A DNA stretch of 59,990 bases from an uncultured Gammaproteobacteria bacterium (GTDB lineage: Bacteria > Pseudomonadota > Gammaproteobacteria > Steroidobacterales > UBA11654): contig CACPJA010000005.1 of assembly GCA_902634075.1 (NCBI GenBank), positions 1 through 59,990 on the forward strand, written 5' to 3'. This document shows, one piece after another, positions 1 to 8,641 of the stretch (position 1 is its first letter; every line of letters begins with the position of its first letter). Position numbers and translations under genes: made by a program. The notes below the pieces were generated by a model, which worked only from the letters and a program-made list of their open reading frames with translations, had not been told where the DNA came from and searched no databases.

Positions 1-1
1 T

Positions 2-274
2 GTTATCAGTGAAGCTATGCTATTTTCCAAAGCTATAATTAGCACCTATGTTGCTGGGATTCCTGAACAAGTAGATCATGGTAAAACAGGATACTTATGT
101 AAGCCAAAAAATATCAAAGAGCTAGCAATATCAATGGATTCGATAATTAACATGTCACCCAAAGATAGGTTAGAAATGGGTAAACAATCCCATGAAAAAT
201 ACCTTAATGAGTTTTCATATGCTAAATCAATGCAAAAATACTTTCATCTTTATAATAAACTGTCTCAAATTTAA
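2..274 (+). CDS. glycosyltransferase family 4, C-terminal fragment
   Basis: The reading frame is open from the left edge, so only the last 90 or so residues are seen; the first internal Met is at base 17 but is unlikely to be the start. The visible part begins VISEAMLFSKAIIST and continues AGIPEQVDHGKTGYL. This is the C-terminal nucleotide-sugar-binding E-x7-E region of GT4 (GT-B fold) retaining transferases, followed by the usual closing helices. It would transfer a sugar onto a lipid-linked acceptor at the inner face of the cytoplasmic membrane. It lies 20 bp upstream of a UDP-glucuronate decarboxylase gene in the same direction and is read as part of the polysaccharide operon. Donor and acceptor cannot be inferred. 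Confidence 0.85.
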   Translation, partial: VISEAMLFSKAIISTYVAGIPEQVDHGKTGYLCKPKNIKELAISMDSIINMSPKDRLEMGKQSHEKYLNEFSYAKSMQKYFHLYNKLSQI

Positions 275-294
275 ATGATTTTAATGGGCGATAT

Positions 295-1230
295 ATGAAG
301 AAAGTCTTAGTTACTGGTGGAGCAGGGTTTTTAGGCTCGCATCTATGTCGGGCCCTTCTTGACAAAGGCTACCTAGTTACATCATTGGATAATTTTTATA
401 CAGGCAGCAAGAAAAACTTATCTAACTGCATTAACCATGAAAATTTTAACTCTATAGAGCATGATGTTTCTGAACCCATTGATATGGATGTTGATATTAT
501 ATTTAATCTAGCTTCACCTGCTTCGCCGATTCATTATCAAAAAGATCCTATATATACTGCAAAAACTAATATTTTTGGTGCATATAACATGTTAAATCTA
601 GCTAAAAAAAATAATGCAGTTATCTTTCAAGCGTCCACTAGTGAAATTTATGGTGATCCTGAGACTCACCCGCAAGTAGAGTCATATTGGGGAAACGTTA
701 ATCCAATTGGTATACGATCTTGTTATGACGAATCAAAACGCTGCGCTGAAACATTATTCTTTGATTACCATAGAATGTATAACTTGGATATCAGAGTGGT
801 AAGAATTTTTAATACTTATGGGCCTCATATGTCCATTGAAGATGGAAGAGTTGTGACAAATTTGATTATTCAGGCACTTAAGAATAATGAATTGACAATT
901 AATGGTGACGGAAGCCAAACGAGATCTTTTTGTTATGTGAGTGATTTAATCGAAGGTTTCATTCGATTTATAGAGCAACCACAAAGGATTACAGGACCTA
1001 TAAATTTGGGAAATCCCCATGAAATCACAATTAATGAATTGGCAAAAAAGATAATTACACTTACTGGCTCTAAATCTAGAATAGAATATACTGTTATGCC
1101 TCAAGATGATCCATTGAAAAGGAATCCTGACATAAGTCTAGCTAAACAACATCTCGATTGGGAGCCAAAAGTTAGCCTTGAGGATGGACTTGAAGAAACA
1201 ATTTCATATTTTTCATCAGTGATTAAATAA
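295..1230 (+). CDS. UDP-glucuronate decarboxylase (UDP-xylose synthase), NAD-dependent SDR
   Basis: This extended short-chain dehydrogenase of 311 aa converts UDP-glucuronate to UDP-xylose in the cytosol, via a 4-keto intermediate with bound NAD. The Rossmann motif GGAGFLG is at residues 8-14. The family signature TSEIYGDPETHPQ lies near residue 116, followed by a YWGNVNPIG segment, and the catalytic Y144-x3-K148 is in SCYDESKR. These UXS-type signatures separate it from plain UDP-glucose 4-epimerases. Length fits the bacterial single-domain form. It is flanked by a GT4 gene and an SDR gene with short gaps. It suggests xylose, or a sugar derived from UDP-4-keto-pentose, in the surface glycan. 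No UDP-glucose dehydrogenase is in the window to supply UDP-glucuronate. Confidence 0.88.
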   Translation: MKKVLVTGGAGFLGSHLCRALLDKGYLVTSLDNFYTGSKKNLSNCINHENFNSIEHDVSEPIDMDVDIIFNLASPASPIHYQKDPIYTAKTNIFGAYNMLNLAKKNNAVIFQASTSEIYGDPETHPQVESYWGNVNPIGIRSCYDESKRCAETLFFDYHRMYNLDIRVVRIFNTYGPHMSIEDGRVVTNLIIQALKNNELTINGDGSQTRSFCYVSDLIEGFIRFIEQPQRITGPINLGNPHEITINELAKKIITLTGSKSRIEYTVMPQDDPLKRNPDISLAKQHLDWEPKVSLEDGLEETISYFSSVIK

Positions 1231-1245
1231 AAAAGAGACAGAGAT

Positions 1246-1920
1246 ATGAGTATATGTATTATAGGAGCTTCATCCAGTCTGGGTAAGGAGTTACTTAGAC
1301 AGTCACAATTCAGAAATGAGAAAGTTATAGCTACTTATAATAGCTCCTCCTTAGAAGACCCTAAAGCTGAATTAGTAAAACTTGATCTAGGGAAGACTAA
1401 TGAGATTAATGACTTCCAACCTAATAATGTTTCACACTTGATCTTTTCACAGGGACTTTTACTTGGCGAGACTATTGGAAAATATAATTCAGAAGATATA
1501 GATCATGCTATAGGTATTAACCTCACATCCACATTACATCTTTTGAATAATATGATTAAGAATGAATCTTTCAGCGATTCATCATTAATCACATTTGTTT
1601 CTTCTATATCTGCCATTAGAGGTAGTTATGATGTTGTATATTCTGCATCCAAATCCGCATTAATTGGTTGTGCAAAGTCTATAGCAATAAACTCTAATCC
1701 TAATTTGAGAGCTAATGTTATATGCCCTGGGTTAATAGATCAGAGTTCCATGTTTGAATCAATGTCAAGCTCAGATCATGAGAGGCATATTGTGCAAACG
1801 CCAACAGGTCAATTAACCAAAATAGAAGATCTAGCAGAATTTATTTTGATGCTTGATCAACCTATGTTTAAAAATTTGAATGGTGCAGTTATTAATCTGG
1901 ATGGAGGTAGGCATCTCTAA
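1246..1920 (+). CDS. short-chain dehydrogenase/reductase of the polysaccharide locus
   Basis: A classical SDR of 224 aa. The nucleotide-binding glycine motif GASSSLG is at residues 7-13. The catalytic Tyr132 and Lys136 lie in YSASK, with an upstream FVSSISA serine segment, and the chain ends in the usual INLDGG. The start has a purine-rich leader (agagacagagat) just upstream. It probably reduces or oxidises a sugar or a small polyol precursor with NAD(P)H, but the substrate cannot be read from sequence. Its 3' end overlaps the start of the next gene, an FAD-dependent oxidoreductase, so the two are probably translationally coupled and may act in one pathway. Confidence 0.8.
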   Translation: MSICIIGASSSLGKELLRQSQFRNEKVIATYNSSSLEDPKAELVKLDLGKTNEINDFQPNNVSHLIFSQGLLLGETIGKYNSEDIDHAIGINLTSTLHLLNNMIKNESFSDSSLITFVSSISAIRGSYDVVYSASKSALIGCAKSIAINSNPNLRANVICPGLIDQSSMFESMSSSDHERHIVQTPTGQLTKIEDLAEFILMLDQPMFKNLNGAVINLDGGRHL

Positions 1921-3001
1921 AAATATAGCAATTATTGGAGCCGGATTTTTTGGTTGTGCAATTGCTCATAGACTAGCTTCAAAAGGGCATCAATGCACTA
2001 TATATGAAAAAAAGGCAAATATATTGGAAGGTACTGCTAGTTCTAATGTCTATAGAATTCATAGGGGTCCACATTATCCCCGAAGTCTAGAAACAGCTTC
2101 TCAATGTATAGAGGGGTATGAAAAATTTTGTATTGAGTTTCCAGATTCAGTTTATACAGATTTTCCTAATTATTATCTAATTTCATCTCAAGAAAGCAGC
2201 ACTAATCTAAATGATTTTCTTCAATTTTGCTCGAAACTTGATATCCCAACTCAGGAAATGAAAAAGTCTGATCTTCCCAAAGAATTTGCAAATTGTGATG
2301 GCGGTGTTTTTTGCAAGGAAGGTACAATCAATGTTTACAAAATGAGAAATCAATATAATAAGATCTTCGAGGAAAAAAATATTGAACTATTACTAAATCG
2401 AGAAATTACATCCCTATCCAAAAAAGAAGATAAATTTATCATTAGTTCATATGAAAATGAGTATCAAGCTGACATAGTAATTAACTCTAGCTTTAACAAT
2501 ATGAATATGGGATACGATAGGATCCATGAGTCCTCAATGGAACTAAAATATCAAAGAACAGTCTGTTTTAAATGCAAAACATCTGAGCCACTTTTTGGGT
2601 TAACAGTCATGGACGGTAAATTTCCTACTATATTTCCAACCTTCTGGGATAAAGATAGCAATAAAATTGATGCTTTTATTTTATATCATGTTGAACACTC
2701 CGTTTGTCGTGAGACTCATTCTATTGAATATCCGATTTTTGATGAGATTTCAGAAGATGAACTTGATGATCGTTATCAGAAAACATTAGAAAAAGTAGAA
2801 ACCTTTATTCCACAATTTCAAGAAAAGATTCTGGATACTGAATATCTAATTGGCGATAGGATTATCCGTTCCAATGTTGAAAAATCTGATATGAGATTGA
2901 GCGAGATTATTAATCCTGTGGAAAATTATTTCATTATATTTCAAGGGAAGATTGATTATTCGCTTAATATAGCTGAAGAAATCAGCTCTTATATAAATTA
3001 G
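1901..3001 (+). CDS. FAD-dependent oxidoreductase (DAO-like family)
   Basis: The protein carries an N-terminal dinucleotide-binding motif IIGAGFFG (glycines at residues 13, 15 and 18 from the start used here) and a typical glutamate-bearing second strand (CTIYEKK), as in D-amino-acid-oxidase-like flavoproteins. I chose the ATG at 1901, which overlaps the upstream SDR gene by 20 nt; an earlier in-frame ATG at 1880 would add seven poorly matching residues. About 366 aa, cytosolic, no signal peptide. It presumably oxidises a sugar- or amino-acid-derived intermediate of the polysaccharide pathway together with the SDR. Substrate unknown. The family call is firm, the function is not. Confidence 0.72.
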   Translation: MEVGISKNIAIIGAGFFGCAIAHRLASKGHQCTIYEKKANILEGTASSNVYRIHRGPHYPRSLETASQCIEGYEKFCIEFPDSVYTDFPNYYLISSQESSTNLNDFLQFCSKLDIPTQEMKKSDLPKEFANCDGGVFCKEGTINVYKMRNQYNKIFEEKNIELLLNREITSLSKKEDKFIISSYENEYQADIVINSSFNNMNMGYDRIHESSMELKYQRTVCFKCKTSEPLFGLTVMDGKFPTIFPTFWDKDSNKIDAFILYHVEHSVCRETHSIEYPIFDEISEDELDDRYQKTLEKVETFIPQFQEKILDTEYLIGDRIIRSNVEKSDMRLSEIINPVENYFIIFQGKIDYSLNIAEEISSYIN

Positions 3002-3023
3002 TGCTTTAAAGATTATTAGCTAA

Positions 3024-4349
3024 ATGAGAAATAAGTTAAGAACACTTTTTAAGATCATGGGCATTATCTCCTCCAGAGAATACTATGGTTTTGTCGGACC
3101 TCATAGTTACTTAACTGATTCACAAAAGAAAGCTATTGCCGCTGAGCTAGATTATCCAAATGAAAACACCTTAAGAGAATATGAAAGAAGATTTTCTCAA
3201 TTGATTGGTATTGGAACAGGTGTAAGTTTTGCAGCCGGAAGAATGGCTTTTTATAGTTTAATGAAAGTTCTGGAACTAAAGGCAGGCGATGAAGTTATCC
3301 TTCTTGGATTTACATGTTCGGTTATGCCTAATGCCATTTTAAGGATGGGTGCTAAGCCTGTTTATATTGATTTAGATAAAGAAACATTAGGATCGCTCCC
3401 ATCTTCAATTGAAGATAATATTACATCAAAAACTAAAATCATTGTTGCTCAGCATTCGTTTGGCATTCCATGTAAAGTTAATGAAATAGTGGATATAGCC
3501 AAAAAGCATAATATTTTTCTTTTAGAAGATTGTGCCATTTCTATTGAATCCTCTTTAAATAATGTTTCTGTAGGTAATTGGGGAGATGCAGCTATTTTCT
3601 CAACGGATCATACAAAACCAATTAATACATTGATAGGTGGCTTTTTATATTCAAACAATGACGCATTAATGAAGAAAGTTAAAGCCTATCAACAATCTTT
3701 ACCGTATCTTTCAAAAGATCATTCTAAAAGAATTCTTAATCAATTTATTTTTGAGATGCGATTTTTCAATCCTAGTCTTTATGGAATCACTAAATATTTT
3801 AATAGTTTAAATAAGAAGATTATGCAAAATCAGTTTGTTTTTTTAGAACAAGATTATTCCAAGCCTTCTGTAGATAAAACCTCCTACCCTTACCCTGCAA
3901 GATTTCCTTCATTTCTAGCCAAATTAGGCCTTTATGAAATAGAACACTGGTCAGATGATAAGCATAACAGGGTAAAAATGATGAATGCTTATCTAGATAT
4001 AATAAAAAAATATGGTTTGGAAGAGATCGTACCTTCAGCTTATTTCTCAAGTGATTTTAATGTGATTCCTCATAGATTTTGTTTCGTTTCAGAGAACGCA
4101 AAACAAATTAAATCCAATATACAGAATAAAATTGATATAGATTCTATCTGGTTTGATAAGCCTATAGTTTGCACAGAAGATCTGATGGCATTGGACTATA
4201 AGCCTGGTTTATGTCAATCTGCAGAAAAAATCAGTAGAATGATAATCAATTTTCCCACAAACATAGAAAAGAAATACCACAATAAGTTACTTAATTTATT
4301 TGAAACAGAAATGGCTTTTTTAAAGAATCAACCCAAAAAAAATGAGTGA
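3024..4349 (+). CDS. DegT/DnrJ/EryC1-family PLP aminotransferase (sugar aminotransferase)
   Basis: A fold-type I PLP enzyme of the DegT/DnrJ/EryC1/StrS family (441 aa, longer than the usual 360-400). The segment DEVILLGFTCSVMPNAILRMG and an LEDCA stretch carry the cofactor-binding region. The predicted Schiff-base lysine is K198 in DHTKPINT. Having Lys rather than His here argues for an aminotransferase and against the RfbH-type 3-dehydratase of CDP-dideoxysugar pathways. It directly precedes, and overlaps by 8 nt, the CDP-glucose 4,6-dehydratase gene. A role in transaminating a CDP-4-keto-6-deoxyhexose (or its isomer) is therefore a reasonable inference. Amino donor is probably glutamate, as in the family. 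Confidence 0.78.
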   Translation: MRNKLRTLFKIMGIISSREYYGFVGPHSYLTDSQKKAIAAELDYPNENTLREYERRFSQLIGIGTGVSFAAGRMAFYSLMKVLELKAGDEVILLGFTCSVMPNAILRMGAKPVYIDLDKETLGSLPSSIEDNITSKTKIIVAQHSFGIPCKVNEIVDIAKKHNIFLLEDCAISIESSLNNVSVGNWGDAAIFSTDHTKPINTLIGGFLYSNNDALMKKVKAYQQSLPYLSKDHSKRILNQFIFEMRFFNPSLYGITKYFNSLNKKIMQNQFVFLEQDYSKPSVDKTSYPYPARFPSFLAKLGLYEIEHWSDDKHNRVKMMNAYLDIIKKYGLEEIVPSAYFSSDFNVIPHRFCFVSENAKQIKSNIQNKIDIDSIWFDKPIVCTEDLMALDYKPGLCQSAEKISRMIINFPTNIEKKYHNKLLNLFETEMAFLKNQPKKNE

Positions 4350-5451
4350 AGAATTTAAAAATATATATAGAGGGAAGACAGTTCTTGTTACCGGGCATTC
4401 AGGATTCAAGGGCAGCTGGCTTTCATTATGGTTGAACCAATTAGGGGCAAAGGTTGTAGGAATTTCTATTGATATACCTTCAGAGCCCTCTAATTTTAAG
4501 GTTTCTGGTCTAGAAGACTCTATAGAAAGTCATTTTATTGATATTAGAGATTTTGAATTACTAACTAAAGTATTTCAGAAGGTGAAACCCGATTATGTTT
4601 TTCATCTTGCGGCACAAGCTTTAGTCAGAAAATCACACATTGAGCCTCTATCAACTTATACAACTAATGCTATTGGCACAGCCAATATTTTAGAGTGCTT
4701 AAGGTTGATGGAAGAAAGAACGATTGCAGTTTTGATAACAAGCGATAAAGCCTATGATAATGTTGAATGGAACTGGGGCTATAGAGAAAATGATCGCCTT
4801 GGTGGCAAGGATCCTTATAGCGCCTCTAAAGGTATGGCAGAATTAGCAATTAAAGCTTACTTTCATTCATATTTTATCGATAGTTCCGAAAATATCAGTC
4901 TAGGTATAGCCAGAGCAGGCAATGTTATTGGCGGAGGTGATTGGGCTGAGGATAGATTAGTCCCAGACTGTGTTAAGTGTTGGTCTGACAAAAGATCTGT
5001 AGAAATAAGGAAACCTAACTCAACTAGACCATGGCAACACGTTTTAGAACCTCTCAGTGGATATTTAAGTCTAGGGCATCAGTTGTCTGTTGATAAAAGA
5101 GTAAATGGTGAAGCTTATAACTTTGGACCCAATTCCAATCAAGATAGAACTGTTAAAGATCTAATTATTGAAATGAAGAAATATTGGTCTGAAGCAGAAT
5201 GGAAAGACACTTCAGGTGGAGAAGAGGGTTTTCATGAAGCAAGTTTGCTAAAGCTAAATTGTGACAAGGCATTAAAAGATTTAGATTGGAGGCCAACATT
5301 AAATTTTCCAGAAACTGTAAAGATGACTTCAGAATGGTATAACAACTTTTATGAAAATAAATTACATGATATGTCTGATTTCACTATTCAACAGATCAGC
5401 GAGTATACAAGTCTAGCAAAGAAAAGAGGTATGTCATGGACCAACAAATAA
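4342..5451 (+). CDS. rfbG: CDP-glucose 4,6-dehydratase
   Basis: Converts CDP-D-glucose to CDP-4-keto-6-deoxy-D-glucose, the entry step to CDP-6-deoxy and 3,6-dideoxy sugars of O-antigens. It is an extended SDR of 369 aa. The Rossmann motif TGHSGFKGSW has glycines at 18, 21 and 24, with the active-site Tyr159 and Lys163 in DPYSASK. Family-typical stretches include FHLAAQALVRKS, TSDKAYDN and the RPWQHVLEPLSGYL block. It follows the aminotransferase gene with an 8-nt overlap and overlaps the cupin gene downstream by 16 nt. rfbF, which supplies CDP-glucose, is two genes further. The operon context makes this assignment secure. Confidence 0.93.
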   Translation: MSEEFKNIYRGKTVLVTGHSGFKGSWLSLWLNQLGAKVVGISIDIPSEPSNFKVSGLEDSIESHFIDIRDFELLTKVFQKVKPDYVFHLAAQALVRKSHIEPLSTYTTNAIGTANILECLRLMEERTIAVLITSDKAYDNVEWNWGYRENDRLGGKDPYSASKGMAELAIKAYFHSYFIDSSENISLGIARAGNVIGGGDWAEDRLVPDCVKCWSDKRSVEIRKPNSTRPWQHVLEPLSGYLSLGHQLSVDKRVNGEAYNFGPNSNQDRTVKDLIIEMKKYWSEAEWKDTSGGEEGFHEASLLKLNCDKALKDLDWRPTLNFPETVKMTSEWYNNFYENKLHDMSDFTIQQISEYTSLAKKRGMSWTNK

Positions 5452-5888
5452 TCCAAGACCTTGTTTTAACAGAATTAAATATTATAAAAACAGATGGAGG
5501 TGATGTCTTACATGGTATGAAGAAATCTGATCCCGGCTTCATAAGTTTTGGGGAAGCCTACTTTTCAACTGTCACCAAAAATTCAATCAAGGCTTGGAAA
5601 AGACATCATAAAATGACTATGAACTTGATCGTTCCATCTGGAGAGATAGGCTTTGGTATTTTTGATGATAGAGAAGAATCAGAGTCATTTGGTAAATTTA
5701 GTACAATTGTCCTATCACAGTCGAATTATTTCAGATTAACAGTACCACCTATGCTTTGGTTAGGTTTTAAAGGTTTATCAAAAGATTTAAGCTATTTACT
5801 TAACATAGCTGATATTGCACATGATCCTAATGAAGTGGATCATCTAGATTTGAACGAGATTGATTATGATTGGAGTTATTTAAAATGA
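5436..5888 (+). CDS. RmlC-like cupin, putative keto-sugar 3,5-epimerase
   Basis: A 150-aa cupin related to dTDP-4-dehydrorhamnose 3,5-epimerases but lacking their N-terminal arm (about 180 aa is usual). Recognisable parts are GDVLHGMK near residue 25, a histidine pair in KRHHKMT where RmlC has its catalytic HxQ region, the VPSGEIGFGIFDDRE strand pair, and a C-terminal HDPNE-x-D block ending in YDW. It sits between rfbG and rfbF with overlaps at both ends (16 nt and 4 nt), so it most likely acts on the CDP-4-keto-6-deoxyhexose from RfbG. Whether it epimerises C3, C5 or both, or isomerises the keto group, cannot be decided here. Confidence 0.7.
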   Translation: MDQQIIQDLVLTELNIIKTDGGDVLHGMKKSDPGFISFGEAYFSTVTKNSIKAWKRHHKMTMNLIVPSGEIGFGIFDDREESESFGKFSTIVLSQSNYFRLTVPPMLWLGFKGLSKDLSYLLNIADIAHDPNEVDHLDLNEIDYDWSYLK

Positions 5889-6643
5889 AAGTAGTAATTT
5901 TAGCTGGAGGTTTTGGAACAAGGCTTTCAGAGTTCACAGATGTTATTCCAAAACCTATGGCAAAAGTAGGAGATAAGCCAATTATCTGGCATGTCATGAA
6001 CATATTTGCAAAATATGGCCACAACGATTTTTATATAGCATGTGGATATAAGTCAGAAGTTATTAAAGACTACTTTCTAAATTACAGGAGTTTAAATTCT
6101 GATTTTTCTATAGACCTATCTAATGGCCAGATAAAAATTCATAATAATGAAACCGAGGACTGGAAGATTACACTTGTGGATACCGGCAGAGATACTATGA
6201 CAGGTGGAAGAGTTAAAAGATTGCAGAGGTATGTAGATAACGACAAGTTCTTTCTTACCTATGGTGATGGATTAGCTGATATAGATATTAACTCATTACT
6301 AGATTTTCATGTTAACCATAAGAAATTAGCTACTGTTACAGCAGTAAGACCCGCAGCAAGATTTGGCGAACTAAATATTAAAGATAACGTAGTTAAAACA
6401 TTTCAAGAGAAGCCTCAAATTACTCAAGGCTGGATCAATGGGGGTTTCTTTGTTTTAGAATCAGAATTCCTAGATTTTATCAAAGGTGATGCAACAGTTT
6501 TAGAAAAGGAGCCACTAGAGAAAGTTACGAGTATGGGCGAACTTATGGCATATACTCATGAGGGTTTTTGGCAGTGTATGGACACAAAAAGGGATTTAGA
6601 TTTACTTAATGAAATGTGGTCTTCTAAAACTAATCCTTGGTAA
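5885..6643 (+). CDS. rfbF: glucose-1-phosphate cytidylyltransferase
   Basis: Makes CDP-glucose from CTP and glucose 1-phosphate, feeding RfbG. The N-terminal nucleotidyltransferase signature LAGGFGTRLSEFT is at residues 6-18, followed by PKPMAKVGDKPIIWH. The sugar-binding stretch NGGFFVLESEF lies in the second half, and the C-terminal part has FWQCMDTKRDLDLLNE, all typical of RfbF. I placed the start at the ATG at 5885, which forms an ATGA overlap with the cupin stop; the longer frame from 5870 adds five residues not found in the family. Length 252 aa is normal. The gene order rfbG-cupin-rfbF shows a dedicated CDP-sugar module. Confidence 0.93.
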   Translation: MKVVILAGGFGTRLSEFTDVIPKPMAKVGDKPIIWHVMNIFAKYGHNDFYIACGYKSEVIKDYFLNYRSLNSDFSIDLSNGQIKIHNNETEDWKITLVDTGRDTMTGGRVKRLQRYVDNDKFFLTYGDGLADIDINSLLDFHVNHKKLATVTAVRPAARFGELNIKDNVVKTFQEKPQITQGWINGGFFVLESEFLDFIKGDATVLEKEPLEKVTSMGELMAYTHEGFWQCMDTKRDLDLLNEMWSSKTNPW

Positions 6644-6658
6644 TTATTAGGTTTTAAA

Positions 6659-7777
6659 TTGAAGGAAATCAGATTATCAAAGTCATGCCTAACTAATAAA
6701 GAGAAGGAAGCAGTTGCTTCTGTTCTTAATAAAGAATTCTTGGGCATGGGAAAAGAAGTAGAGGTCTTTGAAAATCTATTAGAAAATTTTTTCAATAGGC
6801 CTGTAGTATGTGTTGCGAATGGAACAGCTGCACTTCATCTGGCAATCCAATGCTCAGGTATTGGATCTAATGATGAGGTACTTGTACAATCAATTACATA
6901 TCTTGCTTCTGCCCAGGCAATTACGGCTTCAGGCGCAAAACCTATATTCTGTGAAGTTGATCAAAAAACTCTCACTATCGACATAGATGATGCCGAGAAA
7001 AGAATAAATAAGAATACCAAAGCAATTATGCCAGTTCACTATGGTGGTGGCGTAGGAGAATTAAATTCTATATATGAATTTGCCAAAAAGCATAATTTAG
7101 TTGTTATTGAAGATGCTGCGCACGCATTCGGGACTAATTATGAAGATAATAAAGTAGGATCTTTTGGTGATGTTGCCTGCTTTAGTTTTGATGGAATAAA
7201 GAATATTACATCTGGAGAAGGAGGCTGCATAGTCACTGATAATGAAGAGATGATTAATAACTTAAAGGATGCGAGACTGTTGGGTGTTCATGGTGATACT
7301 AAAAAAAGATATTCAAATCAACGCTCTTGGAATATAAAGGTGACATCTCAAGGATGGCGTTATCATATGAGCAATATTATGGCTGCAATAGGAATAGAGC
7401 AACTAAAAAGATTTGAAGAACTCTCCAGCAAAAGAAAAAATTTGGCGAAGACATATGATCAGAAATTTCTAAATGTAGAGTCTCTTAATAGAATCGGGAG
7501 TGATTTTAAGAACATCGTGCCTCATATATACCCTATTATGATTAATAAAGAAATCGATAGAGATAAGCTCAGGGCAAATTTAGCTGAAAAAAATATTCAA
7601 ACAGGTATTCATTATTTTCCTAACCATTTATTAGAATTTTTTAATACAAGCGAATCTGAAAGCTTACAGCTTTCTGAAGAAATCTATACTAGATTAATCT
7701 CTTTACCCCTTCATCCCGACTTATCTTCATCTGAGGTAGAATATGTTGCAGAAAATTTATTAGAACATTTGAATTAG
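6659..7777 (+). CDS. DegT/DnrJ/EryC1-family sugar aminotransferase
   Basis: A second PLP-dependent sugar aminotransferase (372 aa, standard length). It starts with the typical IRLSKSC and has a GMGKEVEVFE segment, ANGTAALHLA phosphate-binding region, IEDAAHAFG (aspartate to the pyridine nitrogen) and the Schiff-base lysine K181 in SFDGIKNITSGEGG. The start is TTG at 6659; no better ATG precedes the conserved N-terminus. It lies 15 bp after rfbF. It could aminate the CDP-keto sugar, with the gene at 3024-4349 acting on another sugar, or serve a different nucleotide sugar. It is much closer to the canonical family than the first aminotransferase. Confidence 0.85.
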   Translation: MKEIRLSKSCLTNKEKEAVASVLNKEFLGMGKEVEVFENLLENFFNRPVVCVANGTAALHLAIQCSGIGSNDEVLVQSITYLASAQAITASGAKPIFCEVDQKTLTIDIDDAEKRINKNTKAIMPVHYGGGVGELNSIYEFAKKHNLVVIEDAAHAFGTNYEDNKVGSFGDVACFSFDGIKNITSGEGGCIVTDNEEMINNLKDARLLGVHGDTKKRYSNQRSWNIKVTSQGWRYHMSNIMAAIGIEQLKRFEELSSKRKNLAKTYDQKFLNVESLNRIGSDFKNIVPHIYPIMINKEIDRDKLRANLAEKNIQTGIHYFPNHLLEFFNTSESESLQLSEEIYTRLISLPLHPDLSSSEVEYVAENLLEHLN

Positions 7778-7795
7778 TCTAGGAATATCTAAGAA

Positions 7796-8641
7796 ATGAA
7801 ACAGCCTTTGATAAGCGTGATTATAAATTGCTTTAACGGTGAAAAATATCTTAGCGAAACAATCAAAAGCGTTATAGGTCAAACTTATGAAAATTGGGAA
7901 CTTATTTTCTGGGATAATCAGTCGACCGATAATAGTAGAGAGATTTTCGAAAAATTTGATGATAATAGATTAAATTATTTTTATGCAGATAGTCATACAA
8001 CTTTAGGTCAAGCAAGAAATCTAGCGATTGCTAAATCTAAAGGCGAATGGATAGGTTTTCTTGATACCGATGATTTATGGCATAAAACAAAATTAGAAAA
8101 GCAAACTTCTATAATTAATACTAATCATGAAATAGGTTTTGTTTATGGGCAAGCAGAAATAATTTATTCTGGGATTAGGAAAAAAAATAAAATCAATAAT
8201 GAGAAATTGCCAGAAGGCAATATTTTTGAAGAGCTATTAAAGGATAACTTTATTTATTATGTAAGTGCTCTAATAAATAAGGATAAATTATCAAGGATAC
8301 CAAAGATCCCTGATACTTTTAATCAGGTTGAGGATTACTACATCTTTCTTCATCTTTCTAAGTTCTATGAGGTCAAGGCACTACAGGAAATATGTTGTTC
8401 CTATAGAATTCATGATAATAACTTAAGTAGAAACATGCCTGTAGAAGGGGCGACAGAATCACTAGAATTGGTAAGATCATTCTTACCAGATGTTAGAGCA
8501 CAGGATGCGATAGGTTATAAACTTAGTTCACTCGCAATTGCACAAATTAGAGAAAGGGAATATGTTAAAGCTTTTTTATCATTGCTGAAAGGGGGTTTTA
8601 CTAAGTTTATTAAAAGATTCATCCTCCATATATTTAAATGA
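7796..8641 (+). CDS. glycosyltransferase family 2
   Basis: An inverting GT-A-fold transferase of 281 aa. The N-terminal segment ISVIINCFNGEKYLSETI and the WDNQSTDNS stretch bind the nucleotide. The metal-binding DxD is D90-x-D92 in GFLDTDDLW. The C-terminal third carries a basic, weakly hydrophobic tail that may touch the membrane. It would add one sugar to the growing repeat unit at the cytoplasmic face. It ends with an ATGA overlap into the following GT4 gene, so the two are probably co-translated. The linkage made is not predictable. Confidence 0.88.
   Translation: MKQPLISVIINCFNGEKYLSETIKSVIGQTYENWELIFWDNQSTDNSREIFEKFDDNRLNYFYADSHTTLGQARNLAIAKSKGEWIGFLDTDDLWHKTKLEKQTSIINTNHEIGFVYGQAEIIYSGIRKKNKINNEKLPEGNIFEELLKDNFIYYVSALINKDKLSRIPKIPDTFNQVEDYYIFLHLSKFYEVKALQEICCSYRIHDNNLSRNMPVEGATESLELVRSFLPDVRAQDAIGYKLSSLAIAQIREREYVKAFLSLLKGGFTKFIKRFILHIFK

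Noticed and set aside
3024-4349. Assignment as CDP-4-keto-6-deoxyglucose 3-dehydratase (RfbH)
   Set aside because: Tempting because it is next to rfbG, but the PLP position is Lys198 rather than His and the RfbH iron-sulfur cysteines are not evident.
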